Shown: positions 1 through 11,180 of the stretch, in pieces
Numbering within the stretch: position 1 is the first letter of the stretch
Layout: each line of letters begins with the position of its first letter
DNA from: Hemileia vastatrix
Taxonomy: Eukaryota; Basidiomycota; Pucciniomycetes; Pucciniales; Zaghouaniaceae
NCBI GenBank assembly: GCA_030280995.1
Contig: JASXTE010000005.1
Location: 28,874,501 to 28,938,500 of the forward strand
DNA length: 64,000 bases
Direction of reading: 5' to 3'
The notes under the pieces: generated by a model
Told to the model about the DNA's origin: nothing
Databases searched by the model: none
What the model saw: the letters and a program-made list of their open reading frames with translations, nothing else
Translations under genes and position numbers: made by a program

Positions 1-1
1 A

Positions 2-560
2 GGAAAGGTTACTGCCTCCAGCACTGAAAAGGCGAAAGTTGCATACCACTCAAAGTGTTGCCGCACCGCCAATATTATAGTCCAAAAATTGGATGATACC
101 AACCTCCATGCACTTGTTGACAAAACAGAAAGGACGAACCCCATGGGGCTGTGGAAGAAACTTGCTGAATGGTACTCCGCAAGTGGTCCAACCAACATTG
201 CAGCAGCATAAACTCGCTTCAGTGCAATTAAGTGCACGGACGGAAATATTTGTGGATTTCTGACTGAACTCCAATCATCCATCAACGAGCTCACACTCAT
301 TGGTCAAAAATTTGAGGACCAACATTACCCCTATTTCATCCTTGATGAACTCCCAGACTCTCTTGAGATGCATCGAGCAATGATTATTAATACCTCTGAG
401 GACACTGGCAAACCGTTAAACGTTGAAATAGTCCTTAAAAAACTTAGTCTCATTGCCGAACATATTGATTCATCTGAGATGGCACTTGTTAGCACAAAAA
501 AGGAGAAACTAAACCAAACAAAAAAGGGAACACTGTGCCAATAGAAGGCATAATCCGAAA
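2..560 (+). pseudogene. copia gag fragment (UBN2-like capsid region)
   Basis: Read in frame 2 from the window edge the sequence gives a helical gag-like stretch including LWKKLAEWYS, an in-frame stop at 209-211, then LTELQSSINEL and ILDELPDSLEMHR. Spacing and the LxxLPxS motif fit the capsid-like gag of copia elements. The frame closes with a stop near 541-543; the zinc knuckle that normally follows lies in frame 3, which implies a frameshift around 545-560. Capsid assembly is the family role and is not demonstrated here. The N terminus is outside the window. Confidence 0.7.
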
Positions 561-1833
561 TGTCCCCACTCAACAGATCAGTGCTGGGCAATTCACCCTG
601 AATTAAGTCCCAACTACTCAAAGAACAAAAAAGGGGTCGAATCATCTAATGTTGAAACTGCCAATTTCTCTCACAAAATATTACACCTGTACTCTGCAAT
701 CATTACAAGAAATAGTGATACCCCCAAGTTCATATTTGACTTGGGCACATCATCTCACATGTTCTCCAACTATAAGTTGTTCACAACTTATTTCAAAGTC
801 AATATCCCAATTAAAGTAAGAAATGGTGCTACAATCTATGCAAAAGGCATTGGAGCTATTCAACTCATCAACAACAATAACGAAGGGGTGTTTCTCACAA
901 ATTGCTTACATGTCCCAAGGATCAGCTGTAACCTCATTGCCCTTGCTCCATACATAAAAAAGGGGTGCTGCATGAGCGCTGAGCCTGATGGCACTTTCAC
1001 CATCAATAGTTCCAAAGGCACTAAAGTTCCTTCTGGGGCCCTTATCACTGGAACAAATCTCTACCAAATCCATGCAACATGTGGTGAGTCAAAATTCTCC
1101 CAAAAATCTTTCATTGTATCAGTCAAGAAAGCTGACTTATTGTCCTGGCATGAACGACTTGGTCACATCAAACTCACCTACCTTAAAAAACTTCTAAGAC
1201 ATTTGAGAGTTCTGTTTTATTACTCAGTAGAAACTTTATTTTGTGAACATTGTGTGAATGCTAAAATGCATAAGTTACCGTTTGCTGGGAAATTCCCAAA
1301 ATCTGTAAGACCTCTGCAGTATGTGCACTGTGATCTCAGCGGAAGATTAATCAAAACAGATGCTGGAAATGAATACTACTTTAAACTCACCGATGCCTTC
1401 TCGTCATACAAGTTCATTTACCTTCTTAAAAATAAATCAGATGCATTTGAGAGATTCTTGCAATTCAAGAGATATGCTGAGAACTTGACCAATCAAAAGG
1501 TCTTAAATCTTGTATGTGATGGTGGCGGGGAATTCATCAATAAAAAATTCAATGTCCTTGCTGAAAAATAAGGATTCAAGATCATAATCACATCACCTCA
1601 TACCCCTCAACAAAACCCTGTTGCTGAAAGAGGCAACCGAACATCAGTTGAAACGGCCAAAGCAAATTGTCCCCATAAACTCTGGGGTGAGGCAATCAAC
1701 ACAGCTGTATTCATTGAGAATCATGTTACAAAAAGTTCAAATCCCAATTTTTTATCGCTATTTGAGCAATTGTTCAAAAAGAGACCAAATATTCACAACA
1801 TTTGAACCTTTGGCTGTCTGGCTTTTGCCCTGA
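561..1833 (+). pseudogene. copia zinc knuckle, protease, GAG-pre-integrase and integrase core
   Basis: Frame 3 opens at 561 with a degenerate knuckle (CPHSTDQCWAIHPEL). The protease-like segment follows with FDLGTSSHM near 735-765, where D-L-G replaces the usual D-S-G, so protease activity is doubtful. The GAG-pre-integrase zinc motif is seen as WHERLGHI at about 1146 and CEHC at about 1245. The integrase core shows HCDLSG near 1328 (first Asp) and CDGGGEF near 1518 (second Asp). A stop at 1569-1571 follows, and the third catalytic residue lies after it in the same frame as AERGNR (about 1624). Frame is then lost. It would cut and join element cDNA to host DNA if intact. Confidence 0.85.
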
Positions 1834-1844
1834 TTGATAAGAAG

Positions 1845-2318
1845 TTGCGCTCTGGGAAATTCAGCAGGAATGCCATTAAGGCATGTCTGTTGGGTTTTTA
1901 TGAGGAGCACAATTTGTATCGACTACTGAATATGGAAACGGGAAGACCTTTCTATTCACACAATGTAATATTCAACAAGGAAATATTCCCATTCTCACAA
2001 CCTGCCCAGCCAAAAATCACCTGGCCAAACCTTTTTACTGAGGATGACATGAGGACTGGAGAGGATTCCTTGCAAAATAATGCAGAGAACCCAAGCGCGT
2101 CAGCATCCCACCCCAGATCTCAGTATACTGAATCTGAATCAGGGGAATCTGAGAATCAAGAACATTTTCACACACCCAAGGCCAGACCAAATTCAATATT
2201 CTGGGAATATCGAGTCACAGATGGTATAGCACCTCAAAAAATATCGTCCGACATCAGTACCTCTAACATCATTGAAGGTAGACCTACAAGGGGTGGATTA
2301 GATCACAATCAAGACTAG
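1845..2318 (+). pseudogene. copia integrase C-terminal / linker region
   Basis: A 157-codon open stretch contains KACLLGFYEEHNLYRLLNM and YSHNVIFNKEIFP, typical of the beta-rich domain after the copia integrase core, then a low-complexity acidic and serine-rich linker (residues ~60-130) as normally separates integrase from RT. It is the continuation of the upstream integrase in another frame. Confidence 0.7.
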
Positions 2319-2354
2319 GCCAACATTTCCAAAGAGAGCTCACTTCATGCTCTT

Positions 2355-3485
2355 GTGCCAATATACGAAACATTTTATACACCTACCAATTATCATCAAG
2401 AATTAAAGAGTAGGAATAGTGATTATTGGAAGATAGCTATTGTAAGTGAACTGAATTCCCTTAAAGAGAAGGAGGTCTGGGAAGTTGTAGAATTTCCCGA
2501 TGAAATTAAACCCATTGGAAACACATGGGTTTTCAAAATTAAACTTTATCACAAAAATGAAATTAGTAAATTTAAAGCAAGATTTTGCGTTCAGGGCTTC
2601 TCCCAAAAGTATGGAGTTGATTACACAGAAACATTTGCACCCACTGGACACCTTACAACACTCCACCTCCTCTTAGCAATTGCTGTCACTGAAAAGTGGG
2701 AGCTTCACCAAATGGATGCAAGGTCAGCATTCTGCAATGTTGTCCCTGAGGAAAAAATTTATATGTGGCTACCGGACGGAGTTGAGAAACCAGAAAATGT
2801 TAAAAACCATGCTCTATTACTCAAAAAATCTCTGTATGGACTCAAAAAGGCATTGCGCTGCTGGTATCAGCTTGTCAAAGAGTTTTTCTTACAGAATAGT
2901 TTCACTTGTAGTGTGGTAGACCCAGCTCTGCTCATCCACAAAGACACAACAAAACCATGCTTTGTTCACGTTCATGTTGACGACTTCTCAATCTTTAGAA
3001 AAGATACCCAATGGTTCAAAAGCTTAATTTCGCAGAATTTTGACATGGCAGACCTTGGCTGTTCCCAAATGATTTTGGGGATTAAGATAACAGGAGATTA
3101 CAACAATGACTCTGTCACACTCTTGCAATCAAACAAAATTGAGGCAATATTAAACCTAAACAAGATGTCAGATTGCAAGTCCATATCTAAACCTATGGAT
3201 ACCAACTCGCAATTTATTCCAGCTAGCAATGAGGATCATGAAGCATTTATCAATACTGTTTACAACTATTGATCCGCTGTTGGACACCTAAATTACTTGG
3301 TCCAATGCACGAGACCTGATCTAGCATTTGGATGTAGCCAACTTTCAAGATTGCTTAACAGGCCTGGAATTAGCCACTGGAATGCCTTTGTTCACGTGCT
3401 CAGATATCTCAAAGGAACATCCAACATAGGAATCAACTTCAAGCCTGTTGAAGTCAAGGGTGAGCCACTCACTGAATTTTTGTGA
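2355..3485 (+). pseudogene. copia reverse transcriptase
   Basis: The 305-codon ORF at 2355-3272 starts with the RVT_2 signature: ALNSLKEK-type helix, NTWVFKIK, KARFCVQGFSQKYGVDY, ETFAPTGHL, QMDARSAFCN and LKKSLYGLKKA. The catalytic motif reads HVDDFS, with His in place of the usual Tyr of YVDD. A stop near 3270 separates this from SAVGHLNYLVQCTRPDLAF at 3273-3485, the usual end of the RT and connection. The family role is RNA-templated DNA synthesis; one frame break and the altered motif argue that this copy is dead. Confidence 0.9.
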
Positions 3486-3863
3486 TGCTGATCATGGATA
3501 ATGTCTGGAAACACGACAATCAAAAAATGGCTATGTTTTCACAATCAACAATTGCACAATCAGTTGGAAAACAAAGAAGAAAAATTCTGTGTCATTAAGC
3601 TTTACAGCTGCATTGCTCTGACTACAAATCCACTGTATCACGTGAAAACTAAACATATTGACATTCAACTTCACTGGATCTGTGAACAAGTCAGCAACAA
3701 AATCTTTGAATTGCCTTACATGTCCACCAGCGAGATGCCCGCCGACATGCTGACCAAGGCCCTAGACCGAGTCAAGCTCAAAACTCATCTCTCAAAGCTT
3801 CACATATCTGACGAGTCACTCAGCAGGGGAGGGTGTCAACTTCCAGAGACTTCTGCCTCATAA
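3486..3863 (+). pseudogene. copia RNase H C-terminal fragment
   Basis: The end of the polyprotein is recognisable as HVKTKHIDIQLHWICEQV followed by MPADMLTKALDRVKL, the conserved tail of copia RNase H. The central catalytic part between about 3486 and 3600 is scrambled by frame changes (traces such as SFTAAL survive in another frame). The open frame runs across the polypurine tract into the LTR, so its last residues are LTR-encoded. Confidence 0.8.
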
Positions 3864-4180
3864 TTCATCCTACTACTTGTTGTCATACATTCTACCAGTT
3901 ATTTCCATAATATTGATTAATATTAGAGTTTACCATACCTTGTACGATGATGATATACTTGACAATCTACAATAGGTTTAGGTTAAATAAAAGGATAACA
4001 ATCAAAAAAAATAGCCCTATTATATTTTCTCTATTGATCACTTGAACTCATTGTAATCAATTCATCATTGGCGTTATAATCACTTGTGATATTGTTATTG
4101 GAACATTTTGTTACTATTGTTCTTAGTTAGTTGGTAAAAACTCTTCTCTCACTGTTGTATTGCGTGCTTGACTTCTAGAT
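3825..4180 (+). repeat. Polypurine tract and putative copia 3' LTR
   Basis: AGGGGAGGG at 3825-3833 is a good plus-strand primer tract, and TGTCAAC starting at 3834 is a good LTR start. A TATA-like TTAAATAAAAGG lies near 3983. The 3' border is a guess because the partner LTR is outside the window. Confidence 0.55.
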
Positions 4181-4195
4181 CTGTTTATTTGATTA

Positions 4196-4338
4196 GGTTG
4201 GCTAATTATATTTTCCAAATTCATAAGATCTTGTAACTAACAAGATCTAATATTGGATTTAAAAGGTTGGCTCATTAAATTCTCCAACTTCATAAGATCT
4301 TGTAACTAACAAGATCTAATATTTGATTAAAAAGGCAA
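4196..4338. repeat. Two tandem ~70-bp units, each with an inverted repeat
   Basis: GGTTGGCT...CATAAGATCTTGTAACTAAC... occurs twice in tandem (about 4197-4265 and 4266-4335). Each copy holds a perfect 9-bp inverted repeat AGATCTTGT / ACAAGATCT separated by 5 nt. It lies just beyond or at the end of the copia LTR. Confidence 0.75.
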
Positions 4339-4339
4339 T

Positions 4340-4990
4340 AAGTCATAGAGGGGTAATATGAGAATTTGTAAAAGATAATTTTTATTATTTTCATTAACAT
4401 TATTTTGTATTATTTTTACAGAATATTATAAAAAATTTCTTTATGGTTCAAGCTGATTCAAAAATAAATTTGGTGTATTTATAATTTTGATTTTTTTTTT
4501 GGAATAATTTTTCTCATACAATTTTTTTTTTTGGTTTAAATTTTTGATTATCATTTTTTCTAGGACTTTGGTTGGTATATCTAACACCAAATAACTTTAA
4601 AATTCATTTTTTTGGCAAATAATCTTACTGATGTTTGTTTTTATTTTATTTTTATTTCAATTTTTTTTTCAAGGACAGTTAAGTAATTGATTTCTTTTCA
4701 AAAAAAATTATTTCAATTAATTTTTATCAATAAAAGTTTTAAGGTTAAATAAACAAAATAAATTTTGTGAGTTTTTTTTTTCCATTTTTTTTTTTGGTTT
4801 TTGACACAAATATTTTTTGTTCAGAGAAAAAAATGTCTATTTTGTCAGAATCACGTCTTACTTTTCTATTATCATCCTCTTTATCCTTTTTATCATCTTT
4901 GACAAATTCAACTTCATTTCAATCATCATATAAAATATCAAAAAAAATAAATAATGATGTTTGAAGTAAGCAGAATAAAAAAAATCAAAA
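4340..4990. other. AT-rich stretch without a recognisable gene
   Basis: Runs of T and A dominate. A 65-codon ORF at 4767-4964 is compositionally biased and its N-terminal hydrophobic part is read from poly-T; I do not support it as a gene. It could be decayed upstream sequence of the oxygenase-like pseudogene that follows. Confidence 0.6.
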
Positions 4991-5002
4991 AAGTAAATTC
5001 AT

Positions 5003-6008
5003 TTGAATTGCTTATTTTCCAATATATCAAATATCAAGTACTATAAAACTAGAGTGGATCAAAAAAATTTGTATCAAAAAGAGTTACCAGAAGATCTAAA
5101 ATATTTAACCAAATCAGGAGACAATAAAATAAAAGCAGTTATCAGTAAATTTTTTAAACCTCAATTTTTTTATGAAAATCATTCTTATAATGGTTCAAAA
5201 GATGAAACCTTTGATCAACTATCTGATCTCATGATAAAACTATATCAAATGGCTTCGGTTCACTTACCAATTAGGAGTATGAATTTTTTGAGTGGTATTA
5301 TGATTGGATTTGGTTGGAGACAATGATTTGTTAAAAGTTATTCTCTAGGTATGTCTGATAATTTATGTTTTTTTATTAAAATAATGTCACTAATTTTATT
5401 TCCATAGGCATCTATTCTTTACTTAAAAATTTATCTAAAGCTGAAAAAGATGAAATCTTTAGCTTATGGGACACCATACCTTCTTTCAATACTTTTATTG
5501 CTCTTTGCCTCAAAAAACTCTGTAATTAAGCTTTTGAAAAGAATTATCAACTTAATACCAAAGTTGGGATACCAAATTTTTGTGACTCCAAATGGGTAGA
5601 AATTAGAACCCAATATCTTTTATTTTCAAATTTTATTATTACTCATTCAGAATTCTACAATAAGATTCATATCAATAGAAATAATGCCAATTATCTTGCT
5701 TTTGGAACTTTCTCATATATCAATCCAATAACTGGCAAATGAATACCATCTACAGCTAAAATCAAAGAAATGGCTTATAGTTTCCAGACCATCAGTGCAT
5801 GATTGATTTTGGTTTGGGAAATGGCATTATTGAAACAATTTGGAACTCTTCTAAGGGTAATCACCAAACAACAAAAGCTCCCCATGGTTTGGAATCTTGT
5901 TGTGACTTTACTCATTTTGGCTTCTCCTTCCAAATTAGTCAAAAACTAATTCACCAAATCAAAAGGCAAAAAAAGAACGTAAAAAAAATTAATTTAATAA
6001 AATTTTAA
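5003..6008 (+). pseudogene. Decayed TET/JBP-like 2OG-Fe(II) oxygenase
   Basis: The first part (5003-5326) gives a helical segment ending FGWRQ, then a stop. A likely 59-bp intron, GTATGT...CATAG, spans 5349-5407. After it come GIYSLLKNLSKAEKDEIF, stops, VGIPNFCDSKWVEIR, then FYNKIHINRNN and YLAFGTFSYINPITGK. The last ORF (5799-6008) gives FGLGNGIIETIW and FTHFGFSFQIS. This order resembles the TET-like 2OG-Fe(II) oxygenase family expanded in rusts and other basidiomycetes, which is related to enzymes oxidising 5-methylcytosine. The expected H-x-D iron ligand reads H-I-N here, and at least four stops or frame changes are present. Family assignment is from remembered motif patterns, not a search. 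Confidence 0.5.
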
Positions 6009-6720
6009 GTAGATCTAAAAAGTATGGGGATTAGTAAAGTCATCAAATATTTTTATTCTTTCATAAATTTTTAATAATTAAATCTGATATTTTGATTTAC
6101 TAAACTAAAGTAATGGGCCAACCACCTTGTGTTGAATAAATGGGAATCATGATAACATTAATTTGTTTCATGGGGTTCATCTCCCATATACCTGTGGAAA
6201 GTCACAAACTTAGTTTCTAGAATTTGGTCTGCATTTTGGCATGAGCAATTGTCATTACTTTAAAACTAGTAAATTTGAAATATTTTATTTATTTATTTAT
6301 TAATTTATGGTACTATATTAAATTTTTGTGATTTTCACCCCTCACTTCAATAAAATGTAGGTGAGGGTATTGCCAAATTTCCAAATCTGACATGTGAAAT
6401 TGATGACTTAGAAAATTTTTGGTGATACCCACCCCTTGCTTCAATAAAATGCAGGGAAGTTTATTGCAATCTTTTTAAACCGGATATAGAGTTCTTTTAA
6501 CTTAGCTGTATTTAGAAAAGTAAATTTAATGATTTGAATGTGAAGAAGAAAAATGAACAAGTTTTTCAGATTTTTGTGAAGAAAAATCATCTAGAATAAA
6601 GACCTTTAAATATCCAGAACATATGAGATTATCACCAAAAAGAAATAAAACAAAATTTATTTAACCAAACAAAAAAAATAATCTAAAATGTTTCAAAAAA
6701 TTGTTTCACATCTCAGTGAG
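6009..6720. other. AT-rich intergenic DNA with a degenerate repeat pair
   Basis: No gene is visible. Two related ~55-bp segments lie at about 6325-6380 and 6412-6470; both carry CTTCAATAAAATG(T/C)AGG preceded by a CACCCC-type block, suggesting an old local duplication. Confidence 0.55.
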
Positions 6721-6729
6721 GAGCGTGTG

Positions 6730-7140
6730 CCAAGGATTGATTATTAGCTTTAATGAATTCTATCAAGAAAACTTTCTAAAAAAATTAAAAAAACTAGTTA
6801 TCAAACATTTTCATTAATTTTTCAATTTCCTCAATAGATTTATTAGCTTCAACACATTCTCTCAAGAAATCTTTCTTTTTTCAACCATCTTCAAGTTAAT
6901 ACTTGAGTTTCATTCAATCCAATAGGAAATTGTACTTAAGATCCCTCTTCTCTTTCTTTATCTCAAGTTTATTCTCCTCCAATTTATGCTCCCTCTCAAC
7001 CCTTTTTAAAGAAAGCTCAAATTTCTTCTCCTCCAATTCTTGCACCCTATCATCACTTTGTAAAGAGAGCTAGTATTTTTTCTTTTGAAACTTGAGAGTA
7101 TCTCTTGCAACTTCAACTTTAACTAGAGTTAAAATTATTT
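6730..7140 (-). pseudogene. Remnant of a charged coiled-coil coding region
   Basis: Minus-strand reading gives broken Lys/Glu/Leu-rich stretches such as LEEKKFEL and EHKLEENKLEIKKER and, nearer 6800, ECVEANKSIEEIEKL. The plus strand shows this as repeated CTCCTCCAAT-type blocks. Such heptad-like tails occur in lineage-expanded fungal proteins with a NAM-associated-like C-terminal region, but the remnant is too short to name. Confidence 0.3.
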
Positions 7141-7375
7141 GTGGAAGATAATTGGGGTATAATGATTTTTATCGGCAATTAATTTAACTGTGGATTGGTA
7201 AAAATTGATACCCACTATTATTAAAACCCAAAAAAAATTATATATTAGTAAAACTTGAATGCTTTTAAAAATTAGTTAAATCTGATTTACAATTAAAAAA
7301 ATGAATAAAAATTTATACCTTAAATAAGTTGGTTGAGGGTCCATTATTGTGCAATTTATTTGCAAAAGAGATCTA

Positions 7376-7610
7376 GAAATTAATAATTAGATAATTCATA
7401 GGGAGAAATGAGACATTGGAACACATAATAATGTAAGGATTTCGCCATCGGTTTGTTGTTATATTATAAAACTAATAGTTACATAGCAAAAAATAATTTT
7501 ATAATTCATGGGAAGAAATGAGTTATTGGAAACAATAGTAATGAAAAATTTTGTGATTTGGCTGCTTTTATATAAAATAATATAATTAATATTAACAGAA
7601 TATATATAAA
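7376..7610. repeat. Diverged tandem duplication, unit about 118 bp
   Basis: ATAATTCATAGGGAGAAATG (near 7391) and ATAATTCATGGGAAGAAATG (near 7500) start two units that remain alignable through ATTGGAA and TAATG. The second copy leads directly into the foldback arm. Confidence 0.55.
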
Positions 7611-7649
7611 TATAATACATAATATAGATTATATAATATTTTAATTACA

Positions 7650-8051
7650 TGATATGAGGAGGGAATGTTCTGCAGAATAACCCTACTTAAATATTTCAAG
7701 GAAACACTCTAAGGCCAGTGGATTTTCCACTGTCCAGTCATGTTTCAAGGGGCCACCTGATGCCAATATGCCTCACTCCTGGTAGATTGAGGTAGTTTTT
7801 CATCTTTTCAAAGAAAAAGAATTACTTACCCTTACATTGCCCAAATACACCCTGGGTATCTCCTGGAGAACACAGATAGTAATATTTTAGAAACTTAAAA
7901 TCAAAAGTTAGCCAAAGAAAAAAAAATTGGTAAGAAAAAAAATTAAAATAAAAGAAAAAATATTTAACTAATAAATATGAAGGGAGAGCTAAAAGAAAAT
8001 GAAATAGTAAGAAAAACAAATTAATTCTAGTAAAAAAAAGGGAGGACCAAA
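7650..8051. repeat. Foldback left arm, outer part
   Basis: Contains the conserved block from the GTTCTGCAG motif through the GGGTATCTCCTGG motif and the first purine-rich subrepeat. An ORF of 101 codons on the minus strand (7822-8127) spans the arm/CACTA-like junction and is not supported as a gene. Confidence 0.8.
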
Positions 8052-8911
8052 CACCACACAATATGGGGGGAAGACTTGCTAGCAAGTCCACAACCTTGAA
8101 CCCTAATTCATATCTTTTTGAGCCCACATTGAATTAGTGATGAAACCACCAAGAAAAAATATTGACATTCTAGTGAACTCAATATGAATACAACTTGAAA
8201 ATTTAATGAAGCATAGGTAATAATACTTTGAACAAATCTTGAGATATGAAGAATGAGATTTTTTTATAGAAATTTTAATATAGTGCAGACCACACTCAAA
8301 TTAATCTGAAAAATACATATTTTAAACTATTTAAGAAGTTTCTTTGAAATTTAAAAAAAAAGAATACCAATGTATAGATCCGTCAAGATACCATCTGATA
8401 TCATTATATAAGTTTCTTTGGCCAGAAATACATGGAGAAACTACAATTTGAAATATGTCAATTTGTTCATGAAAGGTTATTTTGTGCATTTATATTATTT
8501 ATTGTATTATTTTCAAGAATTGAAAAAATTATATATTTATTTTATGACTAGATATTATTGAATATTATAAATCATTAAAATATCTAAAGAAGGTGCAAAA
8601 ATCTTAAAAATGATGTTACAAAGACTTTACTTAGACATATAATTTTCAAATTCAATTTACATACTATATTTCACTATTAAATAAAAAAATTTCATACTAA
8701 TATTTATTAAAATTTATTTCCCCTCTTCTTCAAAATTTTCAAAATATTAAAATGTAGATTTTTATTTGATTTAAGTAAAAGAAGAGAATAAAAGTATAGG
8801 AGTTGTGGATTTTCAGGATTCAAGAAATATCTGTGCCCACTCTTTGTAACATATTTTATATATTTTATATTTTTTGTATATTTTTTTTGTACTAATATCT
8901 TCTTTTATTGT

Positions 8912-10000
8912 TTTAGACAATCCTATAGTACTAGCTATAGGCCTTGACCAAGGGAGTTGGAGAAAAACCAGAGAGAAAATCCCCTGTCCCTTTAGAAAAA
9001 TAGAGTGAGATTTACTTGCTAAAGTAAGTTGGTTCCTGTTTTGCTAAAGCCCCTTTTAAACACACTTGACTTCTTGATGAGCCAAGAAAGTAGTCCCCAG
9101 ATAGACTACAAGACCAAAGAACTGAAATGTAGAACAAAGTCCACACCAGAGACAGCAAAGATACTTGATGTAGGCTGCAAATCCACACCAGAGACAGCAA
9201 TAATACTTTCTATAGCTTGCAAGACTATAACAGAGAAAAAAGTTGCTAAATTTAAGTTAAATGAAGAACTTACTTGCAACAAACACAGCCAATTGTGGCC
9301 AGAAAACAGTGAAAACTGAGTGAGGAACAATGATATCACCACCGGATGGTTGTATGATGATTAAGGTTGCCCCAAACTGTCTTATTCACTATGTACACAC
9401 AGACCACTAACTAAGAGCCCATGCGCACCCACCAATCTGGCGCCTGTACCTGCCAGATTGCATAAAAAACCCTCCGTGCTCCCCAACCTCCTAAAACAGA
9501 GGCAGACGGGCCGCCTGATGTCGGAGATGCCGCCTGAAGCAGCCCGGCCTCCCTGAAGCCAGAAAACCAATAAAAACCACTAATCTACTTAGAAAAATTA
9601 GCTACAACTACTAAAACCTTTAAAACACGGAATTTCACTATAACAACAATGTGACATGAAATATAGAGATAAATTAGCTCTATCCAATGGTACTAAGCAC
9701 TTAACCCTAAGACTTAAGGTTGGCCCGTAAAACACGAAAAACAAAATTAAACAGCAACCATTTATAAATGAAAAATGAGGAAATGACCCCTTAAAACTCA
9801 GAATATGAAAAATGTCTCCAAGACATAAAATATAGAGGAAAACAAGGGCTATCCAATGATAGCACCCACATACCCGCAGACCCAATATCTACGGAATAAA
9901 ACCAGAAAAATACCCAAATCTTTAACAAATGTCAATTAAGACATGCACAAACCGCACCAAATCACACAACAAAGGCCCCTGCCAATGTTAAAAGACCACA
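8912..10000 (-). repeat. B1 3' LTR
   Basis: 1089 bp, matching the right LTR end to end. On the minus strand it starts TGTGGTCTT; its other terminus has TT where the partner LTR has TG on the plus strand, one of several point differences. A perfect 9-bp stem CAATCTGGC / GCCAGATTG lies at 9433-9460 and is decayed in the partner. ORFs inside the LTR are the same in both copies because of LTR identity and are not supported as genes. Confidence 0.92.
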
Positions 10001-10010
10001 TCCTCCCTCC
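10001..10010 (-). other. B1 polypurine tract
   Basis: The plus strand TCCTCCCTCC abuts the 3' LTR, so the element sense strand reads GGAGGGAGGA immediately before the LTR start, as expected for the plus-strand DNA primer. Confidence 0.75.
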
Positions 10011-10012
10011 AA

Positions 10013-10689
10013 TTGAGAATGTCCGCATTCTTTCTTCATCCAACCACCATGTTTAACCTTCTTCCCAAATCTGCCTCTGAAATGGGCCCCTGCCAATACT
10101 GCATCGACAATAATTTAATCTGCGCCATGACACCACCTGTTCATCCATACAGAACTTCCTGCAATGTCTGCCAATCCAGAAGGAAGACCTGCCACAGACC
10201 TGGTCCACTTTCTTCCACAACAGATTCACCTCCACCTCAACCTGGTGCTTTTTCTGCCAGCAACAAAAGATCTAGGCCATCCATCCTGATACCCAGATTA
10301 ATCAAAAAGCTCCACCCTTCCCAGAAGAGTGCCACAACCCATAAAACAACTAGTTCCCCCATCCCTGGTCCATCTGATGGTAAAGAACATTCATTTCTTC
10401 CTTCAACTTTAAAACTGATAACTTCTCAGTTCCTCCCTCTTGTGATAGTGATGATAACAATGTAGGATCCATTACACCACCAACACCAACGCACTTGCCC
10501 ACTATCAAGGCCAAGTTCCAACAACGCACATCTCAAAAGAAACAACTTCTGCTTCACTACTTCCAATCCACTCCTGCTAGAGATCCACAGGACATTGAGA
10601 ACAGAAGACACCTCATTCACCAGTTCAAGGCTGATTCTGAACACTTCATTTCATCTCTTGATTCCCTCTGTGATTCCACTAGTACTTGA
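10013..10689 (+). pseudogene. Zn(II)2Cys6-like protein gene, antisense inside B1, one frameshift
   Basis: The ORF at 10013-10465 contains two triads, CQYCIDNNLIC and CNVCQSRRKTC, with spacing C-x2-C-x6-C-x12-C-x2-C-x6-C. That is exactly the binuclear zinc cluster spacing of fungal transcription factors, although the basic residues sit in the second triad rather than the first. A Ser/Pro-rich stretch follows. A frameshift near 10400 moves the reading to a second frame that continues through an acidic segment and TPARDPQDIENRRHLIHQFK to a stop at 10687-10689. It runs opposite to gag-pol, between pol and the 3' LTR. A DNA- or RNA-binding role is inference only. Alternatives are a captured host gene or a native antisense ORF of this lineage. 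Confidence 0.6.
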
Positions 10690-10739
10690 GTTTGATTCAG
10701 AAAATAAAAATTTACCACACCATCTATAGGATGTAACCA

Positions 10740-11180
10740 CAAACAACCCTCAGTTTTAAGTCTTGGGGGACCATCCTCATTTTATAGTCTTGGGGGACTC
10801 AAAAACCCTCAGTTTAAAGTCTTGGGGGACTCAAAAACCTAAATTATAAACCCAGAACCAGAGATCAACCACATTAAGACACAGAGAAAAAACTAACATT
10901 CTGGGGTAATTGTGAATAGAGCTTCCAGCCCATCAATTACCCCCAAACTTGCCTTTGCTAAATTCGGAGGCTCCCCCTGTGGATACCCTCCACCAATCTT
11001 TCAAAACAACTCCAACAACAAAAACTTTTCCCTCAGTTTATAGTCTTGGGGGACTAACACAGTGTTCAGTTTAAAGTCTTGACGGACTACTTCTTGATAA
11101 AATCTTGAAACCAGCCAGTTGAAAGTCTTGGAGGACTAATAAATTTTCCAGTTTAGAGTCATAGAGGACTGCCAGAATCT
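10740..11180. repeat. Cluster of CAGTTTAAAGTCTTGGGGGACT-type motifs
   Basis: At least six variants lie at about 10751, 10778, 10808, 11033, 11068, 11115 and 11148, each close to AGTTTAxAGTCTTGGGGGAC. The cluster is noncoding and lies between the two antisense ORFs. Related motifs recur at 13540, 13803, 14053, 15608-15790, 17807 and 17865 within the same element. Confidence 0.75.

Larger units (their letters stand above)
1..4180 (+). mobile_element. Degenerate Ty1/copia LTR retrotransposon, 5' end outside window
   Basis: Remnants occur in copia order on the plus strand: gag with zinc knuckle, aspartic protease, GAG-pre-integrase, integrase, reverse transcriptase, RNase H, polypurine tract and LTR start. 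Integrase lying before RT is diagnostic of Ty1/copia. The window opens inside gag, so the 5' LTR and primer site are not visible. Several stops and frame changes interrupt the polyprotein, so this copy cannot encode a whole product. The right end of the 3' LTR could not be fixed because its partner is absent; 4180 is approximate. Confidence 0.85.

Noticed and set aside
7822..8127. 101-codon minus-strand ORF
   Set aside because: It crosses the junction between the foldback arm and the CACTA-like end, so it is an accidental fusion.
9012..9342. Overlapping ORFs of 62-96 codons in the left B1 LTR, repeated at 20979-21306
   Set aside because: They appear twice only because LTRs are duplicated; no domain, three of them overlap on both strands, and codon use looks random.
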